This document shows positions 1-5,346 of a stretch of 5,354 nt of DNA, one piece after another. This DNA comes from Bacteroidota bacterium (GTDB lineage: Bacteria > Bacteroidota > Bacteroidia > Bacteroidales > Cfx3-03): NCBI GenBank assembly GCA_030706265.1, contig JAUZOX010000216.1, positions 1 through 5,354 on the forward strand. The letters are read 5' to 3'. A model generated the notes under the pieces. The model worked only from the letters and a program-made list of their open reading frames with translations, was not told the origin of the DNA and ran no database searches. A program made the translations under genes and the position numbers. Position 1 is the stretch's first letter. The number at the start of each line of letters is the position of its first letter.

Positions 1-1
1 A

Positions 2-193
2 ACTATCAATACACCCTTTGGCGATTACACCAGTTCGGTCAAGGTTGTAGACCGCAAGATTATCTATGCCCGCAGGTTTGAGTTGAAGCAGGGACGGTTC
101 AAAGCAACGGAATACAATGATTTCTATGAATTTACCATGTTCGTTTCAAAGGCTGACAATGTGAAGGCAATGTTGGTTAAAGAGACGAATTAG
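2..193 (+). CDS. C-terminal end of a DUF3857 / transglutaminase-like protein (5' end outside window)
   Basis: The first 63 codons are open in one frame and end at a TAG. The peptide starts TINTPFGDYTSSVKVVDRK and continues IIYARRFELKQGRF, then a segment with E-Y-N-D-F-Y-E-F, ending in KETN. This matches the usual C-terminal ending of Bacteroidetes proteins that carry DUF3857, a transglutaminase-like core and a DUF3858-type tail, where the FG.Y...V...I.Y.R....GRF....Y..F..F sequence forms a terminal beta-rich domain followed by a short helix. The N-terminal signal peptide, the DUF3857 domain and any Cys-His-Asp transglutaminase triad would lie upstream of the window, so catalytic status cannot be judged. 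Such proteins are usually exported, and their physiological role is poorly known. The family call rests on pattern recognition of a short tail. No hairpin with a T-run follows the stop. Confidence 0.72.
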   Translation, partial: TINTPFGDYTSSVKVVDRKIIYARRFELKQGRFKATEYNDFYEFTMFVSKADNVKAMLVKETN

Positions 194-593
194 TTTGTTC
201 ATGTTGAGATTGACCGGCAACGGTGAGCAGTACCCCTGCATTCGTCACGTGTTCATGGCTGAACGAAATTCTATCGGAAACTTTTCGTCCACAATATCCC
301 GTGCACTTTCAACTTGACGGGTATTCCGAAGGAGGCAGTCTCTAACGTGTTTTCAGTCCTCAGGAATTTCCATATTTAAATCTCACCCTTAAAGGAGTAA
401 GAACAGTGGCCGTCGTTTCGTACTTTTGAATCGATCCTGTATTTTCATGTTCAGATTCTGCAAATAAGTATGTTGCACTCATATCCAAATGATCGTGCCG
501 TTTTCAACATATGATTATTAAAAATAGCAGAGATTTTTTTCGAAACCATTTCAGTCTGGCAATGCGTCAGACATCTCCTCCTCCTCATTATCC
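194..593. other. Gene-poor convergent region between the DUF3857-type gene and the DUF3078 gene
   Basis: I see no convincing gene in these 400 bases. Short inverted repeats are present: GTTCA-TGGC-TGAAC at 251-264, and GTCTG/CAGAC at 554-572 with an inner GC/GC pair. Either could help end transcription in this convergent region, but neither is followed by a T-run. On the minus strand an ATG at 373 opens a six-codon reading frame (MEIPED) that stops at a TGA (355-353). The frame then stays open for 35 codons, to a TGA at 247-245, and includes DCLLRNTRQVESARDIVDEK. It could be gene debris, but I do not recognise it. An AAAGGAG at 391-397 (+) precedes only a very short reading frame. Confidence 0.5.
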
Positions 594-1592
594 CTATTTC
601 GTTGCCGCTTTCTTGGCGCTGCCAAATTTCATCATCATTCCGATACCGAATGCTTCCTTGATTTGCAACCGCGGTCCCTCTCCAATCTTCACCCTCTGGC
701 CGTTCACCATGTCGTACTTTGGGATCTTGATGTTGTCGTCGTAAAGGAAACGGGCATTGATGGTTGCGGTAAAGACCCTGTTCACCATGAAATTCAGGTT
801 GGTCTCCGAGTCTACATCCACATTCCAACGATTGCTCACTACCTTGTCTGTGTAATTATCAAAGAGGATCAGTCGCGAATCCAATACGATGTTCTTCATG
901 ATCTCATACTTGATGTAAGCGTTTAACGACATTCCAAACTCGGCCTTTACCGTTTGGCCATGACTAATGATATTGCCCTGGGCATCTACCTCGGCCTTAC
1001 GGACACCGAAGGCCCCCTGGTCTGCCAGATTCTGGTCGATCACAAAAGTCAGCCTCCCCGTAGCCGGCGACATAAAGAGTGAGAAAAAGCTGGCAGGACG
1101 ATAGTCGATACCCAAAGACATCAACAGATAAGCTGGGGCAAAGAAATCGGATACCACATCTACTTTGTCGGGATAGTTGTACCCGGGTGCAAACTGCGAC
1201 TTAAGGCTGACCAGGAAAGAGTAATTCCAGGATTTCACTGCATTATAGTTCAGTTTAGAATTGATCTCAAGCCGGTCTTCCATCTTGCGCAATCCCTGTT
1301 CTGTGCTTTGGATCAAGCCATAACTAAACAGTCCTGAGTTTTCAAAGGTGATCTTATTCTTCTTATAATTGGCATTCAACGTTAGTCCGGCGGTTCCTGA
1401 GATTGCATCTTCGCCACCTGCTACCCAGTTCGAAAAAGATATCTGATTGAAATTTAAGCTGGTGGTTCCGCTGATATCCCAGTATTTTACCTTGACCGGC
1501 GGCTTGACCGTATCCGCAACCGGTTTATCCTGAGCAGAAACCAGCAACGGTACACCATTCATGATAAAAATAAACAGCGTAAAAAGTTTCAT
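594..1592 (-). CDS. DUF3078 domain-containing outer-membrane protein
   Basis: This 332-residue protein of unknown function is a predicted outer-membrane beta-barrel of the DUF3078 family. Residues 1-20 form a signal peptide with probable cleavage at VSA|QDKP, so the Met at 1592 is the only sensible start. The family signature is clear: FNQISFSNWVAGGEDAISG at residues 48-66, MSPATGRLTFV...LADQGAFGV at about 174-197, and DSRLILFDNYTDK at 238-250. Alternating polar and hydrophobic strands run throughout, as in a barrel, and end in GIGMMMKFG near the C-terminus. The length is normal for the family and there is no frameshift. An A-rich stretch (AAAAAAGTAAAAG) lies just before the start instead of a Shine-Dalgarno sequence. 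It is divergent from the copper lipoprotein gene and convergent with the upstream gene, so it is probably monocistronic. The family is well recognised; its role is not known, and outer-membrane location is inferred. Confidence 0.9.
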   Translation of the reverse strand: MKLFTLFIFIMNGVPLLVSAQDKPVADTVKPPVKVKYWDISGTTSLNFNQISFSNWVAGGEDAISGTAGLTLNANYKKNKITFENSGLFSYGLIQSTEQGLRKMEDRLEINSKLNYNAVKSWNYSFLVSLKSQFAPGYNYPDKVDVVSDFFAPAYLLMSLGIDYRPASFFSLFMSPATGRLTFVIDQNLADQGAFGVRKAEVDAQGNIISHGQTVKAEFGMSLNAYIKYEIMKNIVLDSRLILFDNYTDKVVSNRWNVDVDSETNLNFMVNRVFTATINARFLYDDNIKIPKYDMVNGQRVKIGEGPRLQIKEAFGIGMMMKFGSAKKAATK

Positions 1593-1952
1593 CTTTTACT
1601 TTTTTAAAAGAATTGTTTAACTCATTTCAACTCTGTGGCAGGAAGCCATCTTGTTATTCAACAAGCCACTGGAAATAAAGTTATAGGATAAAAGAAAAAA
1701 GCATGACCCGGTTTCTTGTTACCATTTACCCAGGTCAACGTTTCAGTATGAATTATTTTGTTAAAATCTCCAATATTCTATTCTCTCTGACAAACATTGC
1801 ACACTTTTTGATGTTTCCTCCTGTTGGTATTATTTAAAACTAATCTAATTAAAATTAATAATCATCTAAAAAACAGATGGAAACCAGATACCATTTTAAA
1901 AAACGGGGCAGATTCGAAAAGCCTTACGAGTAGGAAACCTAATTTATCCATC
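1593..1952. promoter_or_regulatory. Divergent intergenic region with the promoters of the DUF3078 and copper-lipoprotein genes (exact sites not found)
   Basis: These 360 bases separate two genes pointing away from each other, so both promoters must lie here. I could not find a clean Bacteroidetes promoter (TTTG, about 20 nt, TAnnTTTG) on either strand. The nearest candidate for the rightward gene is TTTG at 1807-1810 with TATTATTT at 1829-1836, which matches the -7 consensus only partly. The region becomes very AT-rich from about 1830 to 1880. On the leftward side, the probable leader contains a small hairpin described separately. No coding sequence was found. An in-frame TTG at 1824 would extend the lipoprotein upstream, but it adds residues before an obvious signal peptide and is unlikely. 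Confidence 0.5.
1635..1669 (-). repeat. Small hairpin in the probable 5' leader of the DUF3078 gene
   Basis: CTTGTT (1650-1655) and AACAAG (1660-1665) are perfect inverted repeats around a 4-nt loop. Outside them GTGGC (1635-1639) can pair with GCCAC (1665-1669, sharing one base with the inner stem), or its TGGC with the nearer GCCA (1645-1648). The leader could therefore fold in two mutually exclusive ways. The stems are short, and the element lies 43 nt upstream of the start codon, so a regulatory role is only a possibility. Confidence 0.3.
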
Positions 1953-2354
1953 ATGAAAACGCTGCAAATGATTTTCCGTATTTCATTTCTGATTACGTTG
2001 TTTTCAGCTTTGTTGCTGATCGGGAGCTGTTCAAAAAGCAGCGGATATTCTTCGCCGGGAAACAACAACAATAATAATAACAATAACAACAACAACAACA
2101 TGCAAGGTGCAAACGAAGTCTGGATTCAGAACATGGCTTTTGGTCCTTCTTACAAGACGATCAGCATGGGCACGACTATCGTCTGGACTAACAAGGATAA
2201 CATCGGTCATACCGTGACGAGTGATAACGGTGTTTTCTCGAGCGGTACCCTGGGGACCAACGCCACCTTCAGCTACACTTTCAGTACTGCCGGTACGTTC
2301 AACTATCACTGTTCCATACACCCGATGATGACCGGTACGATCATCGTGCAGTAA
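1953..2354 (+). CDS. Plastocyanin/amicyanin-like copper-binding lipoprotein
   Basis: This 133-residue lipoprotein carries a single cupredoxin domain. A lysine, a hydrophobic stretch and the lipobox I23-G24-S25-C26 mark a lipoprotein signal, with Cys26 the predicted lipidated residue. A low-complexity linker follows, with 13 consecutive Asn at 37-49, then a beta-sandwich at about 55-133. Type 1 copper ligands can be assigned: His86 in GHTV, then Cys120, His123 and Met126 in YHCSIHPMM. The C-x2-H-x2-M spacing is that of amicyanin rather than plant plastocyanin (C-x2-H-x4-M). From family knowledge it probably accepts or donates single electrons, or holds copper, at the periplasmic or outer-membrane face; no partner is encoded nearby. 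The start at 1953 was chosen because the signal peptide begins there; the frame extends further upstream only via a TTG at 1824. No strong ribosome binding site is visible. No acidic residues follow Cys26, so the surface-export signal seen in some Bacteroidetes lipoproteins is absent. Confidence 0.88.
   Translation: MKTLQMIFRISFLITLFSALLLIGSCSKSSGYSSPGNNNNNNNNNNNNNMQGANEVWIQNMAFGPSYKTISMGTTIVWTNKDNIGHTVTSDNGVFSSGTLGTNATFSYTFSTAGTFNYHCSIHPMMTGTIIVQ
2061..2099 (+). repeat. AAC/AAT trinucleotide tract coding for a 13-Asn linker
   Basis: Thirteen consecutive Asn codons (nine AAC and four AAT) sit between the lipidated Cys and the copper domain of the lipoprotein. The unit is three bases, so slippage would change linker length without breaking the frame. 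A flexible polar tether between membrane anchor and domain is the likely purpose; Asn-rich linkers are common in lipoproteins of this phylum. Confidence 0.85.
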
Positions 2355-2555
2355 ACTCTTGAAGCTATACGGCTTACCATGCTGTCCCCCCCGTTTTGAA
2401 TCGGGTGCACATACATTGCACTCTACTCCTCATGGTCTCTTGCCTCTCGGCAGTGATCATGCACCTGACAGCAGGTAGGCCGTTACTTCTATCCAAGGTA
2501 AATATGACACCTTATCAGTCACTACAATGCCGTTGGGGCAATTAAGGCGGTCAGA

Positions 2556-2648
2556 ATGATGTGGGGGGCTATGATGGAAGGAAAACAATCCGCTATGCTG
2601 TTCATGATAGTCCTATCCCGGTTTGTGGTAACCGTATATATATTATAA
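2556..2648 (+). CDS. Possible 30-residue hydrophobic small protein (doubtful)
   Basis: An ATG at 2556, preceded by the purine-rich AAGGCGG at 2544-2550, opens 30 codons to a TAA. The peptide has a short polar N-terminal part (MMWGAMMEGKQ) and then a hydrophobic run, MLFMIVLSRFVVTVYIL, long enough to cross or lie in a membrane, interrupted by one Arg. I do not recognise it. It has no visible homologue and no clear promoter. It lies between two convergent genes where chance reading frames are common, so it is more likely spurious than real. It is recorded because of its spacing to a plausible ribosome binding site. Confidence 0.13.
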   Translation: MMWGAMMEGKQSAMLFMIVLSRFVVTVYIL

Positions 2649-2660
2649 TGCCATCCAATA

Positions 2661-2700
2661 ACATGCATGGGGCATACCTGTCGGATCCCCATTTGCATGT
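2661..2700 (-). terminator. 12-bp-stem hairpin just downstream of the GH28 gene
   Basis: ACATGCA (2661-2667) pairs perfectly with TGCATGT (2694-2700), and TGGGG (2668-2672) with CCCCA (2687-2691), leaving a 2-nt bulge (2692-2693) and a 14-nt loop that could add a few more pairs (AT and CC with GG and AT). It begins 17 nt after the GH28 stop codon, the right place to end that transcript or protect its 3' end. No T-run follows on either strand, so it is not a classical intrinsic terminator. The inverted repeat is certain; the role is inferred. Confidence 0.55.
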
Positions 2701-2717
2701 CATCAGTCTGTTACTAT

Positions 2718-4358
2718 TTATTTCGTTCTGATGCTTCCTTTTGCAACGGTGTTATCGGTCTTGAGGTGTGCTTCAGCAGCTCCTGTGCCCGGAGCGAAGA
2801 TCACGATGTCTTTGGTTTTGTTCCCTGAAAACGAATACCAATTCGGAAGATTGCCGTTTGAAAAATCATTATAGAACAACCCTGCATGTTGAACATTGGT
2901 AAAGCTCATGATACTTTCCCCCTTATGAAAATCATTGGTCTTAAGGTTGTTCAAACACAAACCTTCAACATCGTCAAAAATCATAAGCGGACGTTGGTCA
3001 GCCTCATCGAGTACGATCTCCGCATCCTTGATTTCAAGATCTTTTACATGCCTCACGTAGATACCCGAAGCCGGAATGGGTCCCCACATGGTGCCGTTGG
3101 GATATTCTTTCTCAGCCTCATCCAGCTTTTTTTCCGCAAGCATCTTGTCACCGCCACCTTTGGTTCTGATGATCAGGTTGCTGATCCTGACGTTTTCCAC
3201 ATCGTATCCCGGTAATCCTGTGATTGAGGAGGTGGTGGAAGCATTATAAGCCGTGATATTGGAGATGATCACATCTTTCATCGTACCCGGCACCGAATTG
3301 GGATCCGATTTATCACCTTTTCTCCCGCGGTTGCCCACACGAATAAAGATAGGAATCCGGGCTTCCATCACGATATTGTTAATATTGACATGGGATACAT
3401 TAGCACCATCCACAGTTTCAAGCGCTATCCCCGACCGGGGCGAAAGGATGTCGCCGTAATTCCCGGGGAGCACCTGTTTGGCCGCTAACACCGACAGCTC
3501 ATTTTCCGGATCTCCGGCTTTGATGACCGAATTGGAAAAGACGATGTTCCTGAAATCGCCAATGGTCTCCGTTCCAATTTTAAAGGCATTGCACGAGGTG
3601 GTGATCACACAGTTGGTCACTGTAATGTCTTCGCAGCAACGTTTCCAGTATCTGGGATCCTTGTTTTTCAGGCAGATTGCATCGTCGTTGGTGTAGATAT
3701 CGCAATCCGAAATCATCACCCTTCTGGATCCGTTCAGGTCTATTCCATCGGTGTTGGGACCATGCTGTGGGTTGCGGATGGTGATTCCATGGACTTTCAC
3801 ATCGTCGCAAGCCAGCAAATGGAGTGTCCAGCTCTCGGAGTTCCGCAATGTTACGTTTTCAATATTTACGAACCGGCAATCTTCTAAAAGAACCAGGTTA
3901 CCTGAAACCGAAGCCTTGTGTGCAAAATTCCAGGCCGGGTTCATGCCGAAAGTGGTCTTATTGGGTGTTTTTTTCATCTCCCAGAAGGTGGGTCCCTGCC
4001 CGTCGATCACACCATGACCGGTAATGCCGATATTCTTTTGGTGCTCTGCCCTGACCAGTGCATTGGGTGCGTAATCTTTCATATCGGTACTACCCAGCAG
4101 TGTGGCCCCCTTTCCCAGGTTCAGCAATACATCGTTTTTCAAATAGATCGTTCCCGTAAGATAGGTACCGGCAGGAATAATCACATCCCCGCCACCCGAC
4201 TGCGAACATTCATCGATAGCCTGCTGAATGGCCTTTGTAGAAAGAGTTTTACCATCAGGCACCGCACCATAATTGAGAATATTGACATCTTTTGCATTAA
4301 CCGTGAATGCAGTAAAAAAAAGTAATAGCAGGAGTAAATGATTTTTTCTCATATGCAT
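2718..4358 (-). CDS. Secreted glycoside hydrolase family 28 (polygalacturonase-type) enzyme
   Basis: This 546-residue protein is predicted to hydrolyse pectin-type polysaccharide, either galacturonan or rhamnogalacturonan, after export. A signal peptide spans residues 1-22 (probable cut VNA|KDV). Residues 24-95 carry the pectate-lyase-like entry motif (NYGAVPDGKTLSTKAIQQAI ... GGGDVIIPAGTY), followed by a right-handed beta-helix. GH28 catalytic signatures are visible: NTDGID at 202-207 (Asp204), NDD at 224-226 (Asp225, Asp226), and ESWTLHL at 175-181. The GHG histidine loop of fungal polygalacturonases is replaced by SCNAFKIGTE (255-264), a form I recall from Bacteroidetes GH28 proteins; R340 in IFIRVGNRG may correspond to the RIK arginine. 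After about residue 470 the sequence is less conserved. Two starts are possible, ATG at 4358 or two codons later at 4352; neither has a clear Shine-Dalgarno sequence. No SusC/SusD or other CAZyme is adjacent. The family is certain; exact substrate and endo- or exo-action are not. Confidence 0.93.
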   Translation of the reverse strand: MHMRKNHLLLLLLFFTAFTVNAKDVNILNYGAVPDGKTLSTKAIQQAIDECSQSGGGDVIIPAGTYLTGTIYLKNDVLLNLGKGATLLGSTDMKDYAPNALVRAEHQKNIGITGHGVIDGQGPTFWEMKKTPNKTTFGMNPAWNFAHKASVSGNLVLLEDCRFVNIENVTLRNSESWTLHLLACDDVKVHGITIRNPQHGPNTDGIDLNGSRRVMISDCDIYTNDDAICLKNKDPRYWKRCCEDITVTNCVITTSCNAFKIGTETIGDFRNIVFSNSVIKAGDPENELSVLAAKQVLPGNYGDILSPRSGIALETVDGANVSHVNINNIVMEARIPIFIRVGNRGRKGDKSDPNSVPGTMKDVIISNITAYNASTTSSITGLPGYDVENVRISNLIIRTKGGGDKMLAEKKLDEAEKEYPNGTMWGPIPASGIYVRHVKDLEIKDAEIVLDEADQRPLMIFDDVEGLCLNNLKTNDFHKGESIMSFTNVQHAGLFYNDFSNGNLPNWYSFSGNKTKDIVIFAPGTGAAEAHLKTDNTVAKGSIRTK

Positions 4359-4733
4359 GATTTTTGACGATTTTGTTTTTAAGATATGGTATCTTGAACT
4401 GGCGGATCTTTATCAATGAGGCTGAATCTATTCAATTTTAATGAATAACAGCAAATAAAGGTTCATACATGGTCTGAATACAAACTTCGGAATATTTCTT
4501 GAAATACCAAACTTTACAGTTTACGCATTCTGTTATTCCTGAAGTACAATTGCCTTCCATGTTCATTATCAAAAGGCATTTGTATTGTATCGTTACATTT
4601 TCCTTTGAATAATTGTTATAAATCACATTTATTCGTTTGAAAAAATGTATTTGATAACATAAATTCGTTCGAATAATTGCGTCTTTATCATTAAACCAAG
4701 TTTACAAAGAATTGATAAAAGCAATTTTCAACG
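4359..4733. other. AT-rich upstream region of the GH28 gene, no convincing gene
   Basis: These 375 bases upstream of the GH28 gene should contain its leftward promoter, but no good TTTG / TAnnTTTG pair was found. A 62-codon minus-strand frame (4626-4438) has an atypical AT-rich composition, three Cys in a short stretch (NCTSGITECVNCKVW), no recognised domain and no ribosome binding site, and is probably chance. Small palindromes occur at 4381-4395, 4663-4674 (ATTCG-TT-CGAAT) and 4692-4704 (TAAAC-CAA-GTTTA). The nine bases CCAAGTTTA at 4696-4704 recur at 4859-4867, on the other side of the ATPase remnant. Confidence 0.5.
4381..4395. repeat. Interrupted palindrome upstream of the GH28 start
   Basis: AAGATA-TGG-TATCTT is a perfect 6-bp inverted repeat 23 bp before the GH28 start codon. 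Beyond one T/G position it continues with TT/AA pairs. It could be an operator half-site pair or a small hairpin in the leader, but AT-rich palindromes of this size are not rare and no regulator gene is visible. Confidence 0.35.
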
Positions 4734-4868
4734 GAAAGAATCCCTAGGCAGGAACTGATATTCTGGGAAAACAAGATGCAAAGGAAGCCGTTGATTATAC
4801 GAGGAGCACGTCATGTTGGCAAAGCCCGGCTGATGAAGGAGTTTGGCCCATTCTGGGTCCAAGTTTAG
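4734..4868 (+). pseudogene. Fragment of an AAA / DUF4143-type ATPase gene (Walker A region only)
   Basis: An open frame with no nearby upstream start codon encodes IPRQELIFWENKMQRKPLII followed by RGARHVGKARLMKEFG, then diverges (PFWVQV) into a TAG. This corresponds to the N-terminal part of the AAA-type ATPases with a C-terminal DUF4143 domain, where the usual text is close to RKPLILRGARQVGKTWLMKEFG. The P-loop is damaged: GARQVGK(T/S) has become GARHVGKA, so the Mg/phosphate-binding Thr/Ser is lost. About 40 residues remain of a protein normally near 370-400. Homology ends at about 4847, right before a repeat element, which suggests that the rest was lost through insertion or deletion there. 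An in-frame stop (TAA at 4716-4718) bounds it upstream. The family call is from memory of the motif. Confidence 0.75.
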
Positions 4869-4903
4869 GGGTAAGCATATTTGGTTCAAGTTTAGGCGAT
4901 AGC
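4857..4903 (+). repeat. Pair of imperfect direct repeats, 27-bp period
   Basis: GTCCAAGTTTAGGGGTAAGC (4857-4876) and GTTCAAGTTTAGGCGATAGC (4884-4903) match at 16 of 20 positions with the core CAAGTTTAGG identical. They begin where the ATPase homology ends. The second copy forms part of the inverted repeat at 4875-4924, so direct and inverted repeats are nested. Confidence 0.7.
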
Positions 4904-5196
4904 CGTAACTTGGACCAAATATGCAATTAAGGACTTTTATAAGGATTGGGAATTAAACAAACTCTTCCACTCCGGGTTACGGTTTCGACAGACAAGCCCG
5001 AAATGACAGTATGGATTAAACCTCATTTGGTCACGGAATGGCTGATTTATCTAACCATCTCTTTCTTTTTCCGGTCCGGATTGGCCCTGCGTTCAAACCC
5101 GTGCTAAAAAAATCCTAAAATCCTGCACCATCCCGGCTTAAAATCATTAAATAATGTTTTTAGATTCGGTAAGGAATCTCATGGACAAGGTCGTAT
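4869..5196. other. Non-coding or decayed stretch between the ATPase fragment and the repeat array
   Basis: No intact gene. After the inverted repeat, one plus-strand frame (the same frame as the ATPase fragment) stays open from 4896 to a TGA at 5004-5006. It includes YAIKDFYKDWELNKLFHSGL, which looks protein-like but is unrecognised and could be further debris. Another frame has 27 codons from an ATG at about 5038, also unrecognised. The sequence from about 5100 onward is AT-rich with scattered stops. AGATTC-GGTAAG-GAATCT at 5162-5179 is a perfect 6-bp inverted repeat. Confidence 0.45.
4875..4924. repeat. 18-bp-stem inverted repeat at the broken end of the ATPase fragment
   Basis: Bases 4875-4892 (GCATATTTGGTTCAAGTT) pair with 4907-4924 (AACTTGGACCAAATATGC) with one mismatch (T4886/G4913), which is a tolerated U-G pair if the plus strand is transcribed. 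The 14-nt middle contains GGC-GATA-GCC and can extend the fold. The arms could be the closely spaced ends of a deleted insertion sequence, a small non-autonomous element, or a hairpin terminator; no T-run follows. No target-site duplication was found. Confidence 0.7.
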
Positions 5197-5279
5197 GTAT
5201 GCCGTATCTATGCCGTATCTATGCCGTATTTTTACCCTATGACTGTATACGGCGTCAATACGGCATTGATACGGCATAC
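5197..5279. repeat. Symmetrical array of six 11-bp repeats (three direct, three inverted)
   Basis: Three tandem units TATGCCGTATC (5198-5208), TATGCCGTATC (5209-5219) and TATGCCGTATT (5220-5230) are followed by a 15-nt spacer. Three units in reverse orientation come next: TATACGGCGTC (5246-5256), AATACGGCATT (5257-5267) and GATACGGCATA (5268-5278). The outermost units are perfect complements and pairing extends one more base (G5197/C5279); the middle and inner pairs match at 9 and 8 of 11. A weaker fourth direct copy (7 of 11) precedes the array at 5187-5197. The unit length equals about one helical turn, so bound proteins would line up on one face. As RNA it would form a long imperfect hairpin with 33-nt arms. 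No gene is attached to it within the window; function unknown. Confidence 0.85.
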
Positions 5280-5332
5280 CATTGGCCTGTTTTTGGCTTA
5301 AATGATAACAGTCAAAGAAGTCTCATCCTAAT

Positions 5333-5346
5333 AATAGTTGACTATT
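5333..5346. repeat. 14-bp interrupted palindrome at the right edge
   Basis: AATAGT-TG-ACTATT is a perfect inverted repeat with a 2-bp centre, only a few bases before the window ends. It could be an operator for a gene starting outside the window, but there is no supporting context here. Confidence 0.3.

Larger units (their letters stand above)
2355..2717. other. Convergent intergenic region between the copper lipoprotein and GH28 genes
   Basis: No convincing gene is present. Small inverted repeats occur at 2405-2421 (GTGCA/TGCAC, 7-nt loop) and 2463-2476 (ACCTG-ACAG-CAGGT). A much stronger hairpin at 2661-2700 is listed separately. No T-rich tract follows the first two, so termination of the rightward lipoprotein transcript is not clearly placed. 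The sequence ATACGGCTTACC at 2367-2378 differs at one base from ATACGGCATACC at the right end of the 11-bp repeat array (5269-5280), possibly by chance. A 30-codon reading frame at 2556-2648 is noted separately. Confidence 0.5.

Noticed and set aside
451..828. A 125-codon minus-strand open frame
   Set aside because: It overlaps the 3' half of the DUF3078 gene in another frame; its composition is low-quality and no domain is recognisable.
1824..1952. Upstream extension of the lipoprotein from a TTG
   Set aside because: It would place 43 polar residues before a clear lipoprotein signal peptide; the ATG at 1953 begins that signal exactly.
2031..2321. A 96-codon minus-strand open frame
   Set aside because: Antisense to the copper lipoprotein; its V/I-rich stretch is only the complement of the Asn-codon repeat.
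2622..2649. TTTGTG ... TATAAT resembling an E. coli-type promoter
   Set aside because: Bacteroidetes primary sigma factors use a different consensus, and no rightward gene lies downstream before the GH28 3' end.
3918..4325. A 135-codon plus-strand open frame
   Set aside because: It lies entirely antisense to the well-supported GH28 gene, has no domain, and is a by-product of that gene's codon usage.
4438..4626. 62-codon minus-strand frame with a Cys-rich segment
   Set aside because: No homology recognised, AT-rich intergenic composition, no ribosome binding site, and the Cys spacing does not fit a known zinc motif well.
5080..5125. tRNA-like T-arm (GTTCAAACCC)
   Set aside because: The flanking bases cannot form a T-stem or acceptor stem and no cloverleaf can be drawn.
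5197..5279. CRISPR array interpretation of the 11-bp repeats
   Set aside because: Units are only 11 bp, directly abutting with no unique spacers, and half are inverted; no cas gene is present.
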